Below are positions 1 through 8,443 of a stretch of DNA of 64,000 nt, piece after piece. The stretch is from Acinetobacter variabilis. GTDB taxonomy: Bacteria > Pseudomonadota > Gammaproteobacteria > Pseudomonadales > Moraxellaceae. Position 1 is the first letter of the stretch. Each line of letters begins with the position of its first letter. Where the stretch lies: the NCBI RefSeq assembly GCF_000369625.1, contig NZ_KB850113.1, positions 389,504 through 453,503 on the forward strand, read 5' to 3'. A program made the translations under genes and the position numbers. The notes under the pieces are model-generated. The model was given only the letters and a program-made list of their open reading frames with translations, did not search any database and was not told the origin of the DNA.

Positions 1-95
1 TCAAAGTTAAGATGATGGTATGACAATTTTATATACTCCATAAACCCTTTAAATTAATTAGGTGGTTTATGTCGCACTTCAAGTTTTACTCTGCC
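1..95 (-). mobile_element. ISAba125-like IS30-family element, tail end only (copy 1)
   Basis: Bases 1-95 are identical to bases 3738-3832 inside the complete IS30 element further right. They comprise the start codon region of the minus-strand transposase and the right terminal inverted repeat containing TGTCGCAC. The rest of this copy lies before the window. It has the same orientation as the complete copy, so the two form direct repeats around the IS3 remnant and the sulfatase gene. The element abuts, and has removed the 5' part of, an IS3 transposase gene. Confidence 0.9.
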
Positions 96-358
96 ATGTA
101 TTGAAATCAAATGACATCCAAATCAGCATGGATGGTAAAGGTCGATGGGTTGATAATGTGATGGTTGAACGATTATGGCGGAGCGTTAAATATGAAGAGG
201 TGTATCTCAAAGCCTACAGCAATGTTTTGGATGCGAAGAAGCAATTAAACGCATATTTTGAATTTTATAATTTGAAACGACCTCATTCGAGTCTGGACAA
301 AATGACTCCAGATGAGTTTTACTATGACCAGCTACCACAACAAAATAAGGTAGCTTAA
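96..358 (+). pseudogene. IS3-family transposase (OrfB) C-terminal remnant
   Basis: This is the last part of an IS3-family integrase-like (rve) transposase. The reading frame carries a WVDNVMVERLWRSVKYEE-type stretch with the final catalytic Glu (VERLW), then YFEFYNLKRPHSSLD, which is characteristic of IS3 OrfB C-termini. The N-terminal catalytic Asp residues are missing because the IS30 element sits at 95/96. The apparent start codon upstream lies in IS30 sequence, so no functional protein is expected. The IS3 right end probably falls around 400-418, where a GTGGGACCACC sequence occurs just before the sulfatase gene. OrfA is absent. Confidence 0.85.
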
Positions 359-439
359 CTAGAGCAGAGTATCACTTATAAATAAGCTTTTAGTTGTTCA
401 AACATGTGGGACCACCTCTATTTAAAAAAAGGAAAGAAG

Positions 440-2395
440 ATGAAAATTAAGTTTTTAACAGTTTCATTGATGCTTATTCTGCCATTTTCTGTTTTTGCAG
501 CAAATACTGTAGTAGAAAAAGCGGTCATTGAATCAAATAATACATATAAGGCGAAGTATAACTTAGAGGATATGACTGAGTTTAATCAGGCTCAAAAGGG
601 CTTTATTGCCAAGCCAACAGGTCAAATTAAAAGTGAGAAAGGCAATGTTATCTGGGATTTTGATGCATTTAGTTTTTTACAAGATCAAGCACCAAATACC
701 GTTAATCCCACTCTATGGCGACAAGCAAAATTAAACAACAATGTTGGGCTATTTAAAGTAACAGATCGAGTTTGGCAAATTCGTGGTTTTGATTTGGCAA
801 ATATGACCATCATTCAGGGTGATACTGGCTGGATTATTGTGGATACATTAACCTCTAAAGAAACGGCTGAAGCAGCACTTAAATTTGCTAGACAGCATTT
901 AGGTGAGCAAAAAATTTCAGCCATTATCTTTACCCATAGCCATATCGATCATTTTGGTGGTGCATTAGGCGTTCTTTCTAGCGAAGAAATTAACGCTAGA
1001 AAAACTCCAATTATTGCGCCAAAAGGCTTTATGGAAGAAGCGACCAGTGAAAATGTGATGGCAGGTTCAGCCATGATACGTCGTGCGACTTATATGTATG
1101 GAACTTTTCTACCTAAAAATGCGGAAGGATTGGTGGATACAGGTTTAGGTAAGGCTGTTGCTGTGGGAAAAATGGGCATCCTTGAGCCTACACAACTGAT
1201 CACTCAACCAGAACAGAAAATGACGGTTGATGGCTTGGATTTTGTGTTTTATAACGTGCCGGGTTCAGAAGCACCAGCAGAATTAACGTTCTCTATCCCA
1301 TCATTGAAACTTTATAACGGCGCAGAAATTCTATCTCATACCATGCATAATCTTTATACCCTTCGGGGTGCTAAAGTCCGTGATGCCTTAAAATGGGTGG
1401 GCTATCTAGACCAAGCAATGCAGCATGCCAAAGCATCCGATGTATTGATTGCACAGCATCATTGGCCTGTCTGGGGCAATGACAATATTCAAGATTTTAT
1501 TAAAACCCAGCGAGATGTTTATAAGTTCACGCATGATCAGACGGTGAGATATATGAACTCTGGTTTTAATGGCGCTGAAATTGCCGAAAAAATTAAGCTT
1601 CCAGCGGCACTTGATCAAAAACTATATGCTCATGGCTATTATGGAACCCTAAAACATAATGTAAAAGCAGTATACCAATATTATATGGGATGGTTCGATG
1701 CCCATCCTTCCAATTTAGATCCATTACCCCCTAAAGCTGTTGCAAAAAAATATATTGAGTTAGCAGGTGGGGAGAACAATGCATTGAAAAATGCGCGGGA
1801 TGCCTACGCTCAAGCTGACTATAGATGGGCTGCCGAGATTTTAAAACATATTGTGTTGAATAACCCTCAAAACCAACAAGCAAAAGACTTATTGGCGAAT
1901 ACTTATCGTCAATTGGGCTATGCTGCTGAGGCTTCAACTTGGCGTAATTTCTTTTTGGTGGGCGCTCAAGAGCTACAAAATAATGTACCCCTACAAAATA
2001 CTTCTGATCCGAGTGATTTATTGATTCATACACCAACTGAAAGATTTCTTGAAGCTATGGCGACAAATTTAGATGTGGAAAATTTAAAAAATGAAAACCA
2101 GTGTATCAATCTGGTTTTGTCGGATACCAAAGAGCATTTTTCATTATGGGTTGAAAACTCAGTCATGCAGTTTAAGCGTTATGATGAAAGTAAAGATTTG
2201 GCATTGGATTGCCCTACATTAACCTTAACCAAGCCCTTATATCTAAAAATGATTACAGGTCAAATAGAAGGGGTAAAAGTCCTGCTTTCTAAAGACAGTA
2301 AAGTCAAAGGTAATCCACTGAAAATTGGAAAATTCTTTGCAATGTTTAAACGTCCAGATTCAATTTTCCCGATTGTGACTCGACCAAATGGCTAA
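440..2395 (+). CDS. MBL-fold alkylsulfatase (SdsA1/BDS1-like), secreted
   Basis: About 651 aa. An N-terminal signal peptide (MKIKF, hydrophobic core, FAA cleavage) is followed by a metallo-beta-lactamase fold with the zinc motif THSHIDHFGG near residue 165. A middle all-alpha part and a C-terminal SCP2/sterol-carrier-like domain follow, the order known for class III alkylsulfatases such as SdsA1. These hydrolyse primary alkyl sulfates such as SDS to alcohol and sulfate, probably in the periplasm. The start at 440 was chosen over an in-frame ATG at 404 because GGAAAGAAG precedes it and the signal peptide begins there; the extra 12 residues would be read from IS3-end sequence. The gene sits between two ISAba125-like copies with no sulfate or alcohol metabolism genes next to it, which suggests transfer. 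The exact substrate is inferred. Confidence 0.88.
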   Translation: MKIKFLTVSLMLILPFSVFAANTVVEKAVIESNNTYKAKYNLEDMTEFNQAQKGFIAKPTGQIKSEKGNVIWDFDAFSFLQDQAPNTVNPTLWRQAKLNNNVGLFKVTDRVWQIRGFDLANMTIIQGDTGWIIVDTLTSKETAEAALKFARQHLGEQKISAIIFTHSHIDHFGGALGVLSSEEINARKTPIIAPKGFMEEATSENVMAGSAMIRRATYMYGTFLPKNAEGLVDTGLGKAVAVGKMGILEPTQLITQPEQKMTVDGLDFVFYNVPGSEAPAELTFSIPSLKLYNGAEILSHTMHNLYTLRGAKVRDALKWVGYLDQAMQHAKASDVLIAQHHWPVWGNDNIQDFIKTQRDVYKFTHDQTVRYMNSGFNGAEIAEKIKLPAALDQKLYAHGYYGTLKHNVKAVYQYYMGWFDAHPSNLDPLPPKAVAKKYIELAGGENNALKNARDAYAQADYRWAAEILKHIVLNNPQNQQAKDLLANTYRQLGYAAEASTWRNFFLVGAQELQNNVPLQNTSDPSDLLIHTPTERFLEAMATNLDVENLKNENQCINLVLSDTKEHFSLWVENSVMQFKRYDESKDLALDCPTLTLTKPLYLKMITGQIEGVKVLLSKDSKVKGNPLKIGKFFAMFKRPDSIFPIVTRPNG

Positions 2396-2480
2396 GCTCA
2401 AATAAGTAAAGTCGAAACTTAAATTAATAGATCCAAAGAAATGGGTGAAATTATCAACTTGGTTCTCCCAATCTTATAAC

Positions 2481-2512
2481 AGGAATACAAGAAATTATTT
2501 CTTGTATTCCTC
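2481..2512 (+). terminator. Terminator-like hairpin after the alkylsulfatase gene
   Basis: AGGAATACAAGAAA pairs perfectly with TTCTTGTATTCCT across a 4-base loop and is followed by CTTTAAAA. It lies about 85 bases after the sulfatase stop. The remainder of 2396-2745 is AT-rich and shows no coding potential. Confidence 0.55.
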
Positions 2513-2745
2513 TTTAAAATTAAAAGTAAGCTATATGTATTTTAACTCTATTGATACTTTATTAAATGGTTTTTGAATTTTTATACTTTATTTTCGATGG
2601 AGATATTTTTATTAGTAGCTTGTTTAAAAAAGATTTGTTTATTTTTCTATTAATTGCTTCTAAATAATAACTTCAATATTTTTGTGGTTAAAAGGCAAGG
2701 GGGTATTATGATGTGTTTTTTATTGAAAATAAGCTTTTATATTAG

Positions 2746-3832
2746 GGCGAATTCAAACATGAGGTGCGACAGTTTGAAAAGTCTTATGATAATCAACAAG
2801 CTGAGCAAATTTCTCTAATGGTGTAAGCCAATCTAACGCTTTTCTAGGACGAGTATTCAGTGACATGGCAACTTGATTTAAATAATGCTGATCTGCCTGA
2901 TTTAAATCAATCCCTTTAGGTAAATATTGCCTAATTAAACCATTCATATTTTCGCATGTGCCTTTTTGCCAAGGTGAATGTGGGTCACAGAAATATACAT
3001 CTATGCCTAAATCTTCTTCGAGTATTTTATGTTCTGACATCTCGCGTCCACGGTCATAGGTCAACGTTTTACGCAGTTCTGCAGGTAAATATTTCAGAGC
3101 TTCAGTTAAAGCCTTGCGCACTGATTCTGCCTTTGCATCAGGTAATGTTGCCAAGATACAGAGCCGTGTATTTCGTTCAATAAGTGTTGCTATCGAACTT
3201 TTATTGTCTTTACCTTTAATTAAATCAGCTTCCCAATGACCCGGTATTTTTCTTTCTTGAACTTCGGCTGGGCGCTCATGAATAGTTTTAATATCCTGTA
3301 ATATAGAATCTTTTTTAGGTTCACCGTTAGCTTTTCGCTTTTTATTTTCATGACGCAGACAGGATAATAAGTCTTTTTTCAACTCACCCTTTGGTAATGC
3401 GCGTATCGTTGAATAAATCGTTGTATGGCTTACATTCATTGTTTGATCCAAATCAGGAAATGTCTTTAAACGCTTTGCTATTTGCTGAGGAGACCATAAA
3501 CAACGGATCGCTTCAACAATAAATTTCCAGAGGATTGAATCGATTTTGAGTTTTCTGTGACCACGTCTACGTCTAGCGAAGGTGTTATCAGAAGCATATC
3601 GAGCTTGATAAACGTCATTGATGCTATTTCTTTTAAGCTCACGATAGATCGTACTAGGATGTCTTTTAATGAGTTCAGCAAATTTTCTGGCTGAAAAGCC
3701 TTCTTTTCTTGACTCAAGCATTAATGCAGTACGATCTTCAAAGTTAAGATGATGGTATGACAATTTTATATACTCCATAAACCCTTTAAATTAATTAGGT
3801 GGTTTATGTCGCACTTCAAGTTTTACTCTGCC
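2746..3832 (-). mobile_element. Complete IS30-family element, ISAba125-like (copy 2)
   Basis: A single transposase gene is bracketed by imperfect inverted repeats: GGCGAATTCAAACATGAGGTGCGACA at the left, and on the opposite strand GGCAGAGTAAAACTTGAAGTGCGACA at the right. The core AAAC-TGA-GTGCGACA is shared. These ends give exactly 1087 bp, the length known for ISAba125, and the left end matches the ISAba125 end I recall upstream of blaNDM genes. The flanking 3-mers (TAG and ATG) do not form a target duplication, which points to later recombination or deletion. The element truncates a membrane-protein gene on its right. Ends may be off by one or two bases. Confidence 0.85.
2753..3778 (-). CDS. 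IS30-family transposase
   Basis: This 341-aa DDE transposase has an N-terminal helix-turn-helix of the IS30 type (SYHHLNFEDRTALML through HPSTIYRELKRN). Its rve-like catalytic domain includes GHWEADLIKG (first Asp), TYDRGREM (second Asp) and SPWQKGTCENMNGLIRQYLPKG (final Glu), followed by LNTRPRKALDW. The length fits an intact IS30-family enzyme and no internal stop is present. The stop codon straddles the inverted repeat. The start lies within the right terminal region and was kept because no better internal start is visible. It should be able to mobilise this copy and the partial copy at the window start. Confidence 0.95.
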   Translation of the reverse strand: MEYIKLSYHHLNFEDRTALMLESRKEGFSARKFAELIKRHPSTIYRELKRNSINDVYQARYASDNTFARRRRGHRKLKIDSILWKFIVEAIRCLWSPQQIAKRLKTFPDLDQTMNVSHTTIYSTIRALPKGELKKDLLSCLRHENKKRKANGEPKKDSILQDIKTIHERPAEVQERKIPGHWEADLIKGKDNKSSIATLIERNTRLCILATLPDAKAESVRKALTEALKYLPAELRKTLTYDRGREMSEHKILEEDLGIDVYFCDPHSPWQKGTCENMNGLIRQYLPKGIDLNQADQHYLNQVAMSLNTRPRKALDWLTPLEKFAQLVDYHKTFQTVAPHV

Positions 3833-3933
3833 ATGTATTGGTTGGTTTGTCTGCCTTGTATCTGATTTATACGGGTACAAAATTGGGTCGACGCGATGTA
3901 CATCATGAGTCTCAGGCTCGAGTAGTACGTTAA
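3833..3933 (+). pseudogene. 3' remnant of a membrane-protein gene cut by the IS30 element
   Basis: Directly after the IS an open frame without a start runs to TAA at 3931-3933. It reads a hydrophobic stretch (LVGLSALYLIYTG) and then a basic, charged tail (KLGRRDVHHESQARVVR), the look of the last transmembrane helix and cytoplasmic tail of a transporter. I do not recognise the family. About 33 residues survive; the rest was lost with the IS insertion or an associated deletion. Confidence 0.5.
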
Positions 3934-4030
3934 CTGACTGAAAGTTAATTGAAATCATTGATATTTTTTTAATTAACTGATGCCTATAATAGATTAGTTA
4001 ATTTAAAAGATATAAAGGCATTTAACAGAA

Positions 4031-4053
4031 ACGGAGCTTAGGCTCCGTTTTTC
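4031..4053 (+). terminator. Rho-independent terminator
   Basis: ACGGAGC-TTAG-GCTCCGT stem-loop followed by TTTTT. It lies about 100 bases after the stop of the truncated membrane-protein gene and may also end a short transcript starting near a TATAAT at 3985. Transcription from the convergent acyltransferase gene stops before it. Confidence 0.8.
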
Positions 4054-4122
4054 GTCTTTAAATTGGTCAACCTATATAAAATTTTAAATTGATAAAAACC
4101 GTATAAAGTGATCAAAAAATCT

Positions 4123-5166
4123 CTATAAGTTTTTTCTATCAACCGGATAAAAATACTTAAAGAAGTTAAATTGTTCTTTGCCTAATTTAATTAACCTTTT
4201 TTCTAAAACCAGATAAGTAATAGAACCTGCTAAGATAGAAGAAGTAATAAGTATAGAGCTAAATAGGTAAGGGTTTAATATATTGAGTTTGTTTAAAACC
4301 ATAGCAACTGGGCTTAAAGTAAAAGGATGAATCAAATATAAAGAGTAAGATGAATCTCCAAGATGATTAAAAAATCTTAAAATTAGTGATTTGGTTTCAG
4401 TGATTAAGTCCTCTAAAGCTACGCATCCAATAAAAATGAAAAACATCGGGATCCCGATTTTTAATGATCTCAAGGTGATGAAATCAGGTAGTTTATAAAA
4501 GTTTTGATAGGCTAAGATGGAAGCGCCGACAAGAACCATAAATAAAGACATTAATCGTGAAAGGTTAGTATTTTTTATAATGATAAATGCTAGAACGCCT
4601 AAAGCGAATTCAAGCAAAAGATTATGGGTTAAAAACATCAGAAATTCAGATTTTGGTTGGAGTATTAAACCTGTAGCCACAACAACTGAAAAATATAGAA
4701 TGATAAAAAAATATTTATATAAGTCTTTTAATAAAAAGATTAGGAAAAATGAAAAAATAAAATAATAATAAAATTCATAGCTTAAGGTCCATCCATTATT
4801 GATTAAAAATTTACTGCCATTCGGAATTAAGAAGAAGGATTCGAAAATTCCTGTTTCACCACCAGATGAATTTATAAGATTTGGAGAAATCAGAAATACG
4901 ATTAAAGCAAAAAAACTGAGAATCCAATAAAGAGGAATGATTCGGATGAATCGGTTTCTCATGAAATTTAAAAAATTAACTTTTTTATTATATGTTGTAT
5001 AACACATAATAAAGCCAGAGATGATGAAAAATAAATCAACGCCAGAACCGCCTATGTGATACCACTGGAGCGCATCTACATTGTATTGTTGTCCTTTAAA
5101 GGAGGTATGGCTTATAACTACCATTAAGGCAGCAATCCCCCTAAGAAATTGCACTGAATAAAGCAT
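4123..5166 (-). CDS. Acyltransferase 3 family membrane protein (O-acyltransferase)
   Basis: 347 aa with about ten hydrophobic helices. It begins LRGIAALMVVISHTSF, in which the conserved His of acyltransferase-3 (OafA/OatA/Exo-type) proteins is visible, and continues with GGSGVDLFFIISGFIM, RFIRIIPLYW and SYSLYLIHPF, all family hallmarks. Such enzymes transfer acetyl or other acyl groups to cell-surface polysaccharide in the inner membrane. The gene stands alone, is very AT-rich compared with core genes further right, and has no recognisable surface-sugar genes beside it, so horizontal acquisition is likely and the acceptor is unknown. A strong ribosome-binding site is not obvious before the ATG. 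Confidence 0.88.
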   Translation of the reverse strand: MLYSVQFLRGIAALMVVISHTSFKGQQYNVDALQWYHIGGSGVDLFFIISGFIMCYTTYNKKVNFLNFMRNRFIRIIPLYWILSFFALIVFLISPNLINSSGGETGIFESFFLIPNGSKFLINNGWTLSYEFYYYFIFSFFLIFLLKDLYKYFFIILYFSVVVATGLILQPKSEFLMFLTHNLLLEFALGVLAFIIIKNTNLSRLMSLFMVLVGASILAYQNFYKLPDFITLRSLKIGIPMFFIFIGCVALEDLITETKSLILRFFNHLGDSSYSLYLIHPFTLSPVAMVLNKLNILNPYLFSSILITSSILAGSITYLVLEKRLIKLGKEQFNFFKYFYPVDRKNL

Positions 5167-5905
5167 AGTTATTATTTTATTAAAGTATTTAATTTAAACT
5201 ATCATACTCAATGTTTGTCTCACAAATATACCTGGTGAAAGACCGTGAATATTACTGATTATTTAATCTAAAATTATTACGGTTATTTTTATATAAAAGT
5301 AGCCTATTTTACGAGAATTCGATTGTTTGCTAGAGTATTTTAAATAAATGAAAATTGAATTTTTTATTAATTATTATTATTTATTAGCCCCTTTAAAATA
5401 TATTTCAAAATTTTAATAAAAAGTAAAAGTAATCAGCTTAATAAAAGAAATTTCAGAAACCATTTATGAATCAATTCAAAGATCACGTATACATTATCTT
5501 CTTCACACCAAAATTTGGGAATTTTCTATACATAAATGAAAGATATATTTTACAGTAATTGCTAAGATTTCTGTTTAGAAACCTTGGTACTATATTCAAA
5601 TTTTTAATCATTAGATAATAAAAAACCCCGGCATCCTGCCGGGGTTTTTCGTATTGGTTAGCTTGGTATAACTCCTGTCGTACCTTACCGTCCTTGTGCT
5701 TATCTATTGTTATTCTTATGTGGAACTTCCTGTTCCTGATGTAATCATCATATGAAAATTCATTTAACCAAAATAGTAGTAAAGGACTTGAATGACTGTA
5801 AGTCAAAGACTACAGGATTGATTATTAAATAGGCATGTTTTTTGTATCGTTTAGAAATTTAAAACAGTTAACCTTTAAAAATATTTTGAGAAAAGAGGAA
5901 GAAGA
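5167..5905. other. Long AT-rich spacer with one strong terminator; no convincing gene
   Basis: This 740-base stretch contains no reading frame with a plausible start and protein composition. A 107-codon minus-strand frame at 5483-5806 runs straight through a perfect terminator hairpin, so I do not call it. The 5651-5830 part is less AT-rich than its surroundings and lies upstream, on the minus strand, of the hairpin at 5621-5650. It could therefore be a small RNA ending there. Confidence 0.5.
5621..5650. terminator. Strong bidirectional terminator
   Basis: AAAAACCCCGGC-ATCCT-GCCGGGGTTTTT is a perfect GC-rich stem with A and T tracts on both sides. It can stop transcripts from either direction. 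On the minus strand it would end a transcript coming from about 5830-5651; no gene is evident on either side. Confidence 0.88.
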
Positions 5906-6137
5906 ATGTCCATGCTTAATAAGTTGCTTGAGCTCGACTTAGACTGTCGTTTCTAAGTAGAGTAGCAAGACTCATTTAATCTTTTCCTTCATCTTTGCTA
6001 TTGTATTTGTAGCAGTTGCACTACTGATCGAGAACAAATCGCTGATTTACATTTTTGCTGGCTTGCTGCTGTTCTGGCAAAGATATCTGGTGCTCAAATT
6101 ACATGAGCATTTAGAAAGTAAAAAAACTGATACTTGA
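5906..6137 (+). pseudogene. Small membrane protein gene broken by two frameshifts
   Basis: ATG at 5906 follows a good ribosome-binding site (AGAGGAAGAAG) and reads MSMLNKLLELDLDCRF before a stop. The adjacent frame continues LSRVARLI, and the third frame continues with a clear membrane-protein stretch (FIFAIVFVAVALL, ENKSLIYIFAGLLLFW) and ends in a charged tail at 6137. Adding one T in each of two T runs (around 5950 and 5975) would restore a single frame of about 75 aa with two transmembrane helices. I infer one gene with two single-base deletions. I do not know its family or function. Two homopolymer errors in the assembly are an alternative. Confidence 0.6.
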
Positions 6138-6371
6138 TGGTAGATCTCAAATAGCAAAATTTTGAAGCTTTTTAATATAGAAATATTTGGAAAATGCATA
6201 TTAAAAGCAAGTGACTGAATTTATATAAAAATTCATTTTATTTTTCAAGTTATTTTACTATTCGATAAATTATTTTGTATATAATCATAGAAAATTTTTA
6301 TAAAATCAGTTATATATATTAAACGGAAAAATATTGAGTAATGTACATAATCTAAAATATTGAGGTAGACA

Positions 6372-6812
6372 ATGAGCGACGCAAGACTTTTATATGTTAG
6401 TAAGTTGTATGATTGCGAAGATCCAATGAATGATCTATTCAATATTCTTACAGAAGCGTTGAATTTCAATTCACGTAATGCGATTTTTGGGGCTCTGTAT
6501 TATGGGAATGGTTACTTTGTTCAATGTCTGGAAGGAGATAGGAACAAGATTGAAGATCTGTTCTATAAAAAAATCTTGAAAGATCCTCGACATAAAAATT
6601 GTGAAGTACTGTATTTTGAAGATGTAAATGATCGACTCTTCTCAGACTGGCATATGAAATATGCCAATATCCATCAGGATATTCTTGGATTCTTTGCCGA
6701 ACATAATCTGGATGAATTCAATCCTTATACCTTGAATGCCGAGACCATTCCTCAATTTATTCAGATATTGGCAAGTTTGAATGACCATGCCTATACATTG
6801 AAAGCAAGTTAA
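6372..6812 (+). CDS. BLUF-domain blue-light photoreceptor
   Basis: 146 aa consisting of a single BLUF domain with a short C-terminal extension, like the short BLUF proteins (BlsA type) common in Acinetobacter. Visible flavin-site residues are Tyr8 (LLYVS), an Asn around position 33 and Gln51 in YFVQCLEG, plus the later conserved FSDWHM segment. These proteins bind FAD non-covalently and signal through changes in partner proteins; in Acinetobacter BlsA affects motility, biofilm and other light responses by protein-protein contact. No effector domain is attached. It is monocistronic with about 230 AT-rich bases upstream. The partner cannot be told from the sequence. Confidence 0.92.
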   Translation: MSDARLLYVSKLYDCEDPMNDLFNILTEALNFNSRNAIFGALYYGNGYFVQCLEGDRNKIEDLFYKKILKDPRHKNCEVLYFEDVNDRLFSDWHMKYANIHQDILGFFAEHNLDEFNPYTLNAETIPQFIQILASLNDHAYTLKAS

Positions 6813-7194
6813 TCCTTACATCATCATGCGATATAAGCTTTAGCCCTGCATCGTATGATTTTTTAAAAATTTTTTAAAATGAGTATTTACTTTAAATAAG
6901 TTAAATAAAAAATACTTTATAAATTCAAAAACATAAATATTGTTAATTCAAAAAAATATATCCAGATCTCATCCTTATCATTTCATACCAAGCCAAGCTT
7001 TTAAACCTAACAATCAGTGCAAAATTCTTCTGCTTTTCATCAGGCAGACGACACTTCTGTATTTTGAAAAATTTAAGTAGGCCGTTGAGGTTAGCTATAA
7101 ATTAACCACAAGCAGACTTCGCTTTGAAACCGCTACCTAATTTATTATAAAAAAGAAATTTTTTAGGCTAATATAAAATTCATCATGATTATAA
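6813..7194. other. AT-rich intergenic region between the BLUF gene and ubiH
   Basis: No reading frame with a start, ribosome-binding site and protein-like composition was found. The stretch around 7020-7140 is less AT-rich than its surroundings, but I see no hairpin with a T tract and no recognisable RNA. Confidence 0.4.
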
Positions 7195-7214
7195 GTATCT
7201 ATGTATATAGATAC
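7195..7214. promoter_or_regulatory. Perfect 20-bp palindrome just before ubiH
   Basis: GTATCTAT-GTAT-ATAGATAC, with 8-base arms that pair perfectly, ends 20 bases before the ubiH start codon. This is the geometry of a dimeric repressor operator (for example TetR or GntR type), although an mRNA hairpin is possible. No regulator gene is adjacent. Confidence 0.45.
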
Positions 7215-7234
7215 GATATTAAAAGGATTACAGC

Positions 7235-8443
7235 ATGCAACAAGAAGTCATCATTGTCGGTGGTGGTATGGTCGGCCTGAGTCTCGCGCTGATGTTGGCT
7301 AAAACCAATATTGCAGTCAAACTTTTGGAAGCGATCAAATATCCAGATTATGATGATGTAAATCTTGCACCCTATCATTCCAGTTTTGATGCACGTAACA
7401 GTGCCTTATCACGCCGTAGTGTACAGATTTATCAGGAACTTGGGCTTTGGGATGCCTTGCAGGAACATGCAACGCCGATTCTTGAAGTGAATATCACTGA
7501 GCAGGGCAGTTTTGGTAAGGCGCGCTTAATTGCAGAACAGGAAAAAGTCGAAAGCTTTGGCCAAGTGATTGAAAATGCCTGGCTAGGTCGTGTGCTATTA
7601 ACTCAAGTCAAAAAAGAACCACTCATTGAACTGATTGATGGGGTTCAGGTCAGCTCTCTGACTCAAGATGCTGAGTTTGCTTATCTTGAAGCACAACGTG
7701 GTGATGCTTTATTGAGACTTCAATCCAAAGTGGTGATTGCTGCTGATGGGCGTGATTCTTTCTGTCGTAAAGCGCTTGGCATTGGGGCTTCAGAGCATGA
7801 CTATGATCAGGTCGCCATTGTCACTACCGTTCAAACTTCTAAACCGCATAATCATGTTGGCTTTGAACGCTTTAGCCACCTAGGACCATTAGCCTTATTA
7901 CCACTTCCAGGTGAATATCGTCGTTCTGTCGTCTGGCCTGTGAAGAAAGGAACGGAAGGAGAATGGCTGGGTGAGGAAAATGACCAGCATTTCCTGAACG
8001 CCTTACAAGAAACCTATGGCGATCGTGCCGGTAAATTCCAGAAAACAGGCAAGCGCTTCAGTTTTCCATTGTCCCAAGTATTAGCAGAAAAACAGGCTGT
8101 GGGCCGCGTGGTCTTGATGGGTAATGCTGCACATACGATTCATCCAGTAGCGGGTCAGGGTTTTAACCTGTGTATGCGAGATGCGCATGTATTGGTGCGC
8201 TACCTGAAAGAGCAGCAGTCACAAGGCGCAGACTTAGGTGATGCAGCGGTATTACAGGACTATGAGAAATCCCGCTTGAATGATCAGCAAAGAGTGATCA
8301 AGTTCTGTGATTCAGTCGTACGTGGTTTTAGTAATCAGAATCCATTCTTGAAACTGATCCGTAATACCGGACTGATTGCTTTTGATACTATTCCTGGCAT
8401 CAAGCCACTGGTCGCTAACTATGCCATGGGGTTAAAAGCATGA
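7235..8443 (+). CDS. ubiH: Ubiquinone-biosynthesis FAD monooxygenase UbiH-like
   Basis: 402 aa of the UbiH/COQ6 flavoprotein family. The FAD-binding GxGxxG motif is at the N-terminus (VGGGMVGLSLAL), DARNSALSRRS follows, then the DG motif ADGRD, and the second FAD motif GNAAHTIHPVAGQGFN near residue 300. It hydroxylates the aromatic ring of a polyprenyl-phenol intermediate during aerobic ubiquinone synthesis at the inner membrane. The ATGA overlap with the next hydroxylase gene shows translational coupling and a two-step role. AAAAGGA before the ATG is a good ribosome-binding site. Which ring position it acts on cannot be proved by eye; the UbiH call rests on the DAR-type motif and the paired gene order. 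Confidence 0.85.
   Translation: MQQEVIIVGGGMVGLSLALMLAKTNIAVKLLEAIKYPDYDDVNLAPYHSSFDARNSALSRRSVQIYQELGLWDALQEHATPILEVNITEQGSFGKARLIAEQEKVESFGQVIENAWLGRVLLTQVKKEPLIELIDGVQVSSLTQDAEFAYLEAQRGDALLRLQSKVVIAADGRDSFCRKALGIGASEHDYDQVAIVTTVQTSKPHNHVGFERFSHLGPLALLPLPGEYRRSVVWPVKKGTEGEWLGEENDQHFLNALQETYGDRAGKFQKTGKRFSFPLSQVLAEKQAVGRVVLMGNAAHTIHPVAGQGFNLCMRDAHVLVRYLKEQQSQGADLGDAAVLQDYEKSRLNDQQRVIKFCDSVVRGFSNQNPFLKLIRNTGLIAFDTIPGIKPLVANYAMGLKA

Noticed and set aside
62..358. 98-codon open frame as a gene
   Set aside because: Its first third lies in the IS30 end and the rest is a truncated IS3 transposase; the junction makes a chimeric frame only.
5483..5806. 107-codon minus-strand frame as a protein gene
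   Set aside because: It reads through a perfect terminator hairpin, has no ribosome-binding site and matches no family.
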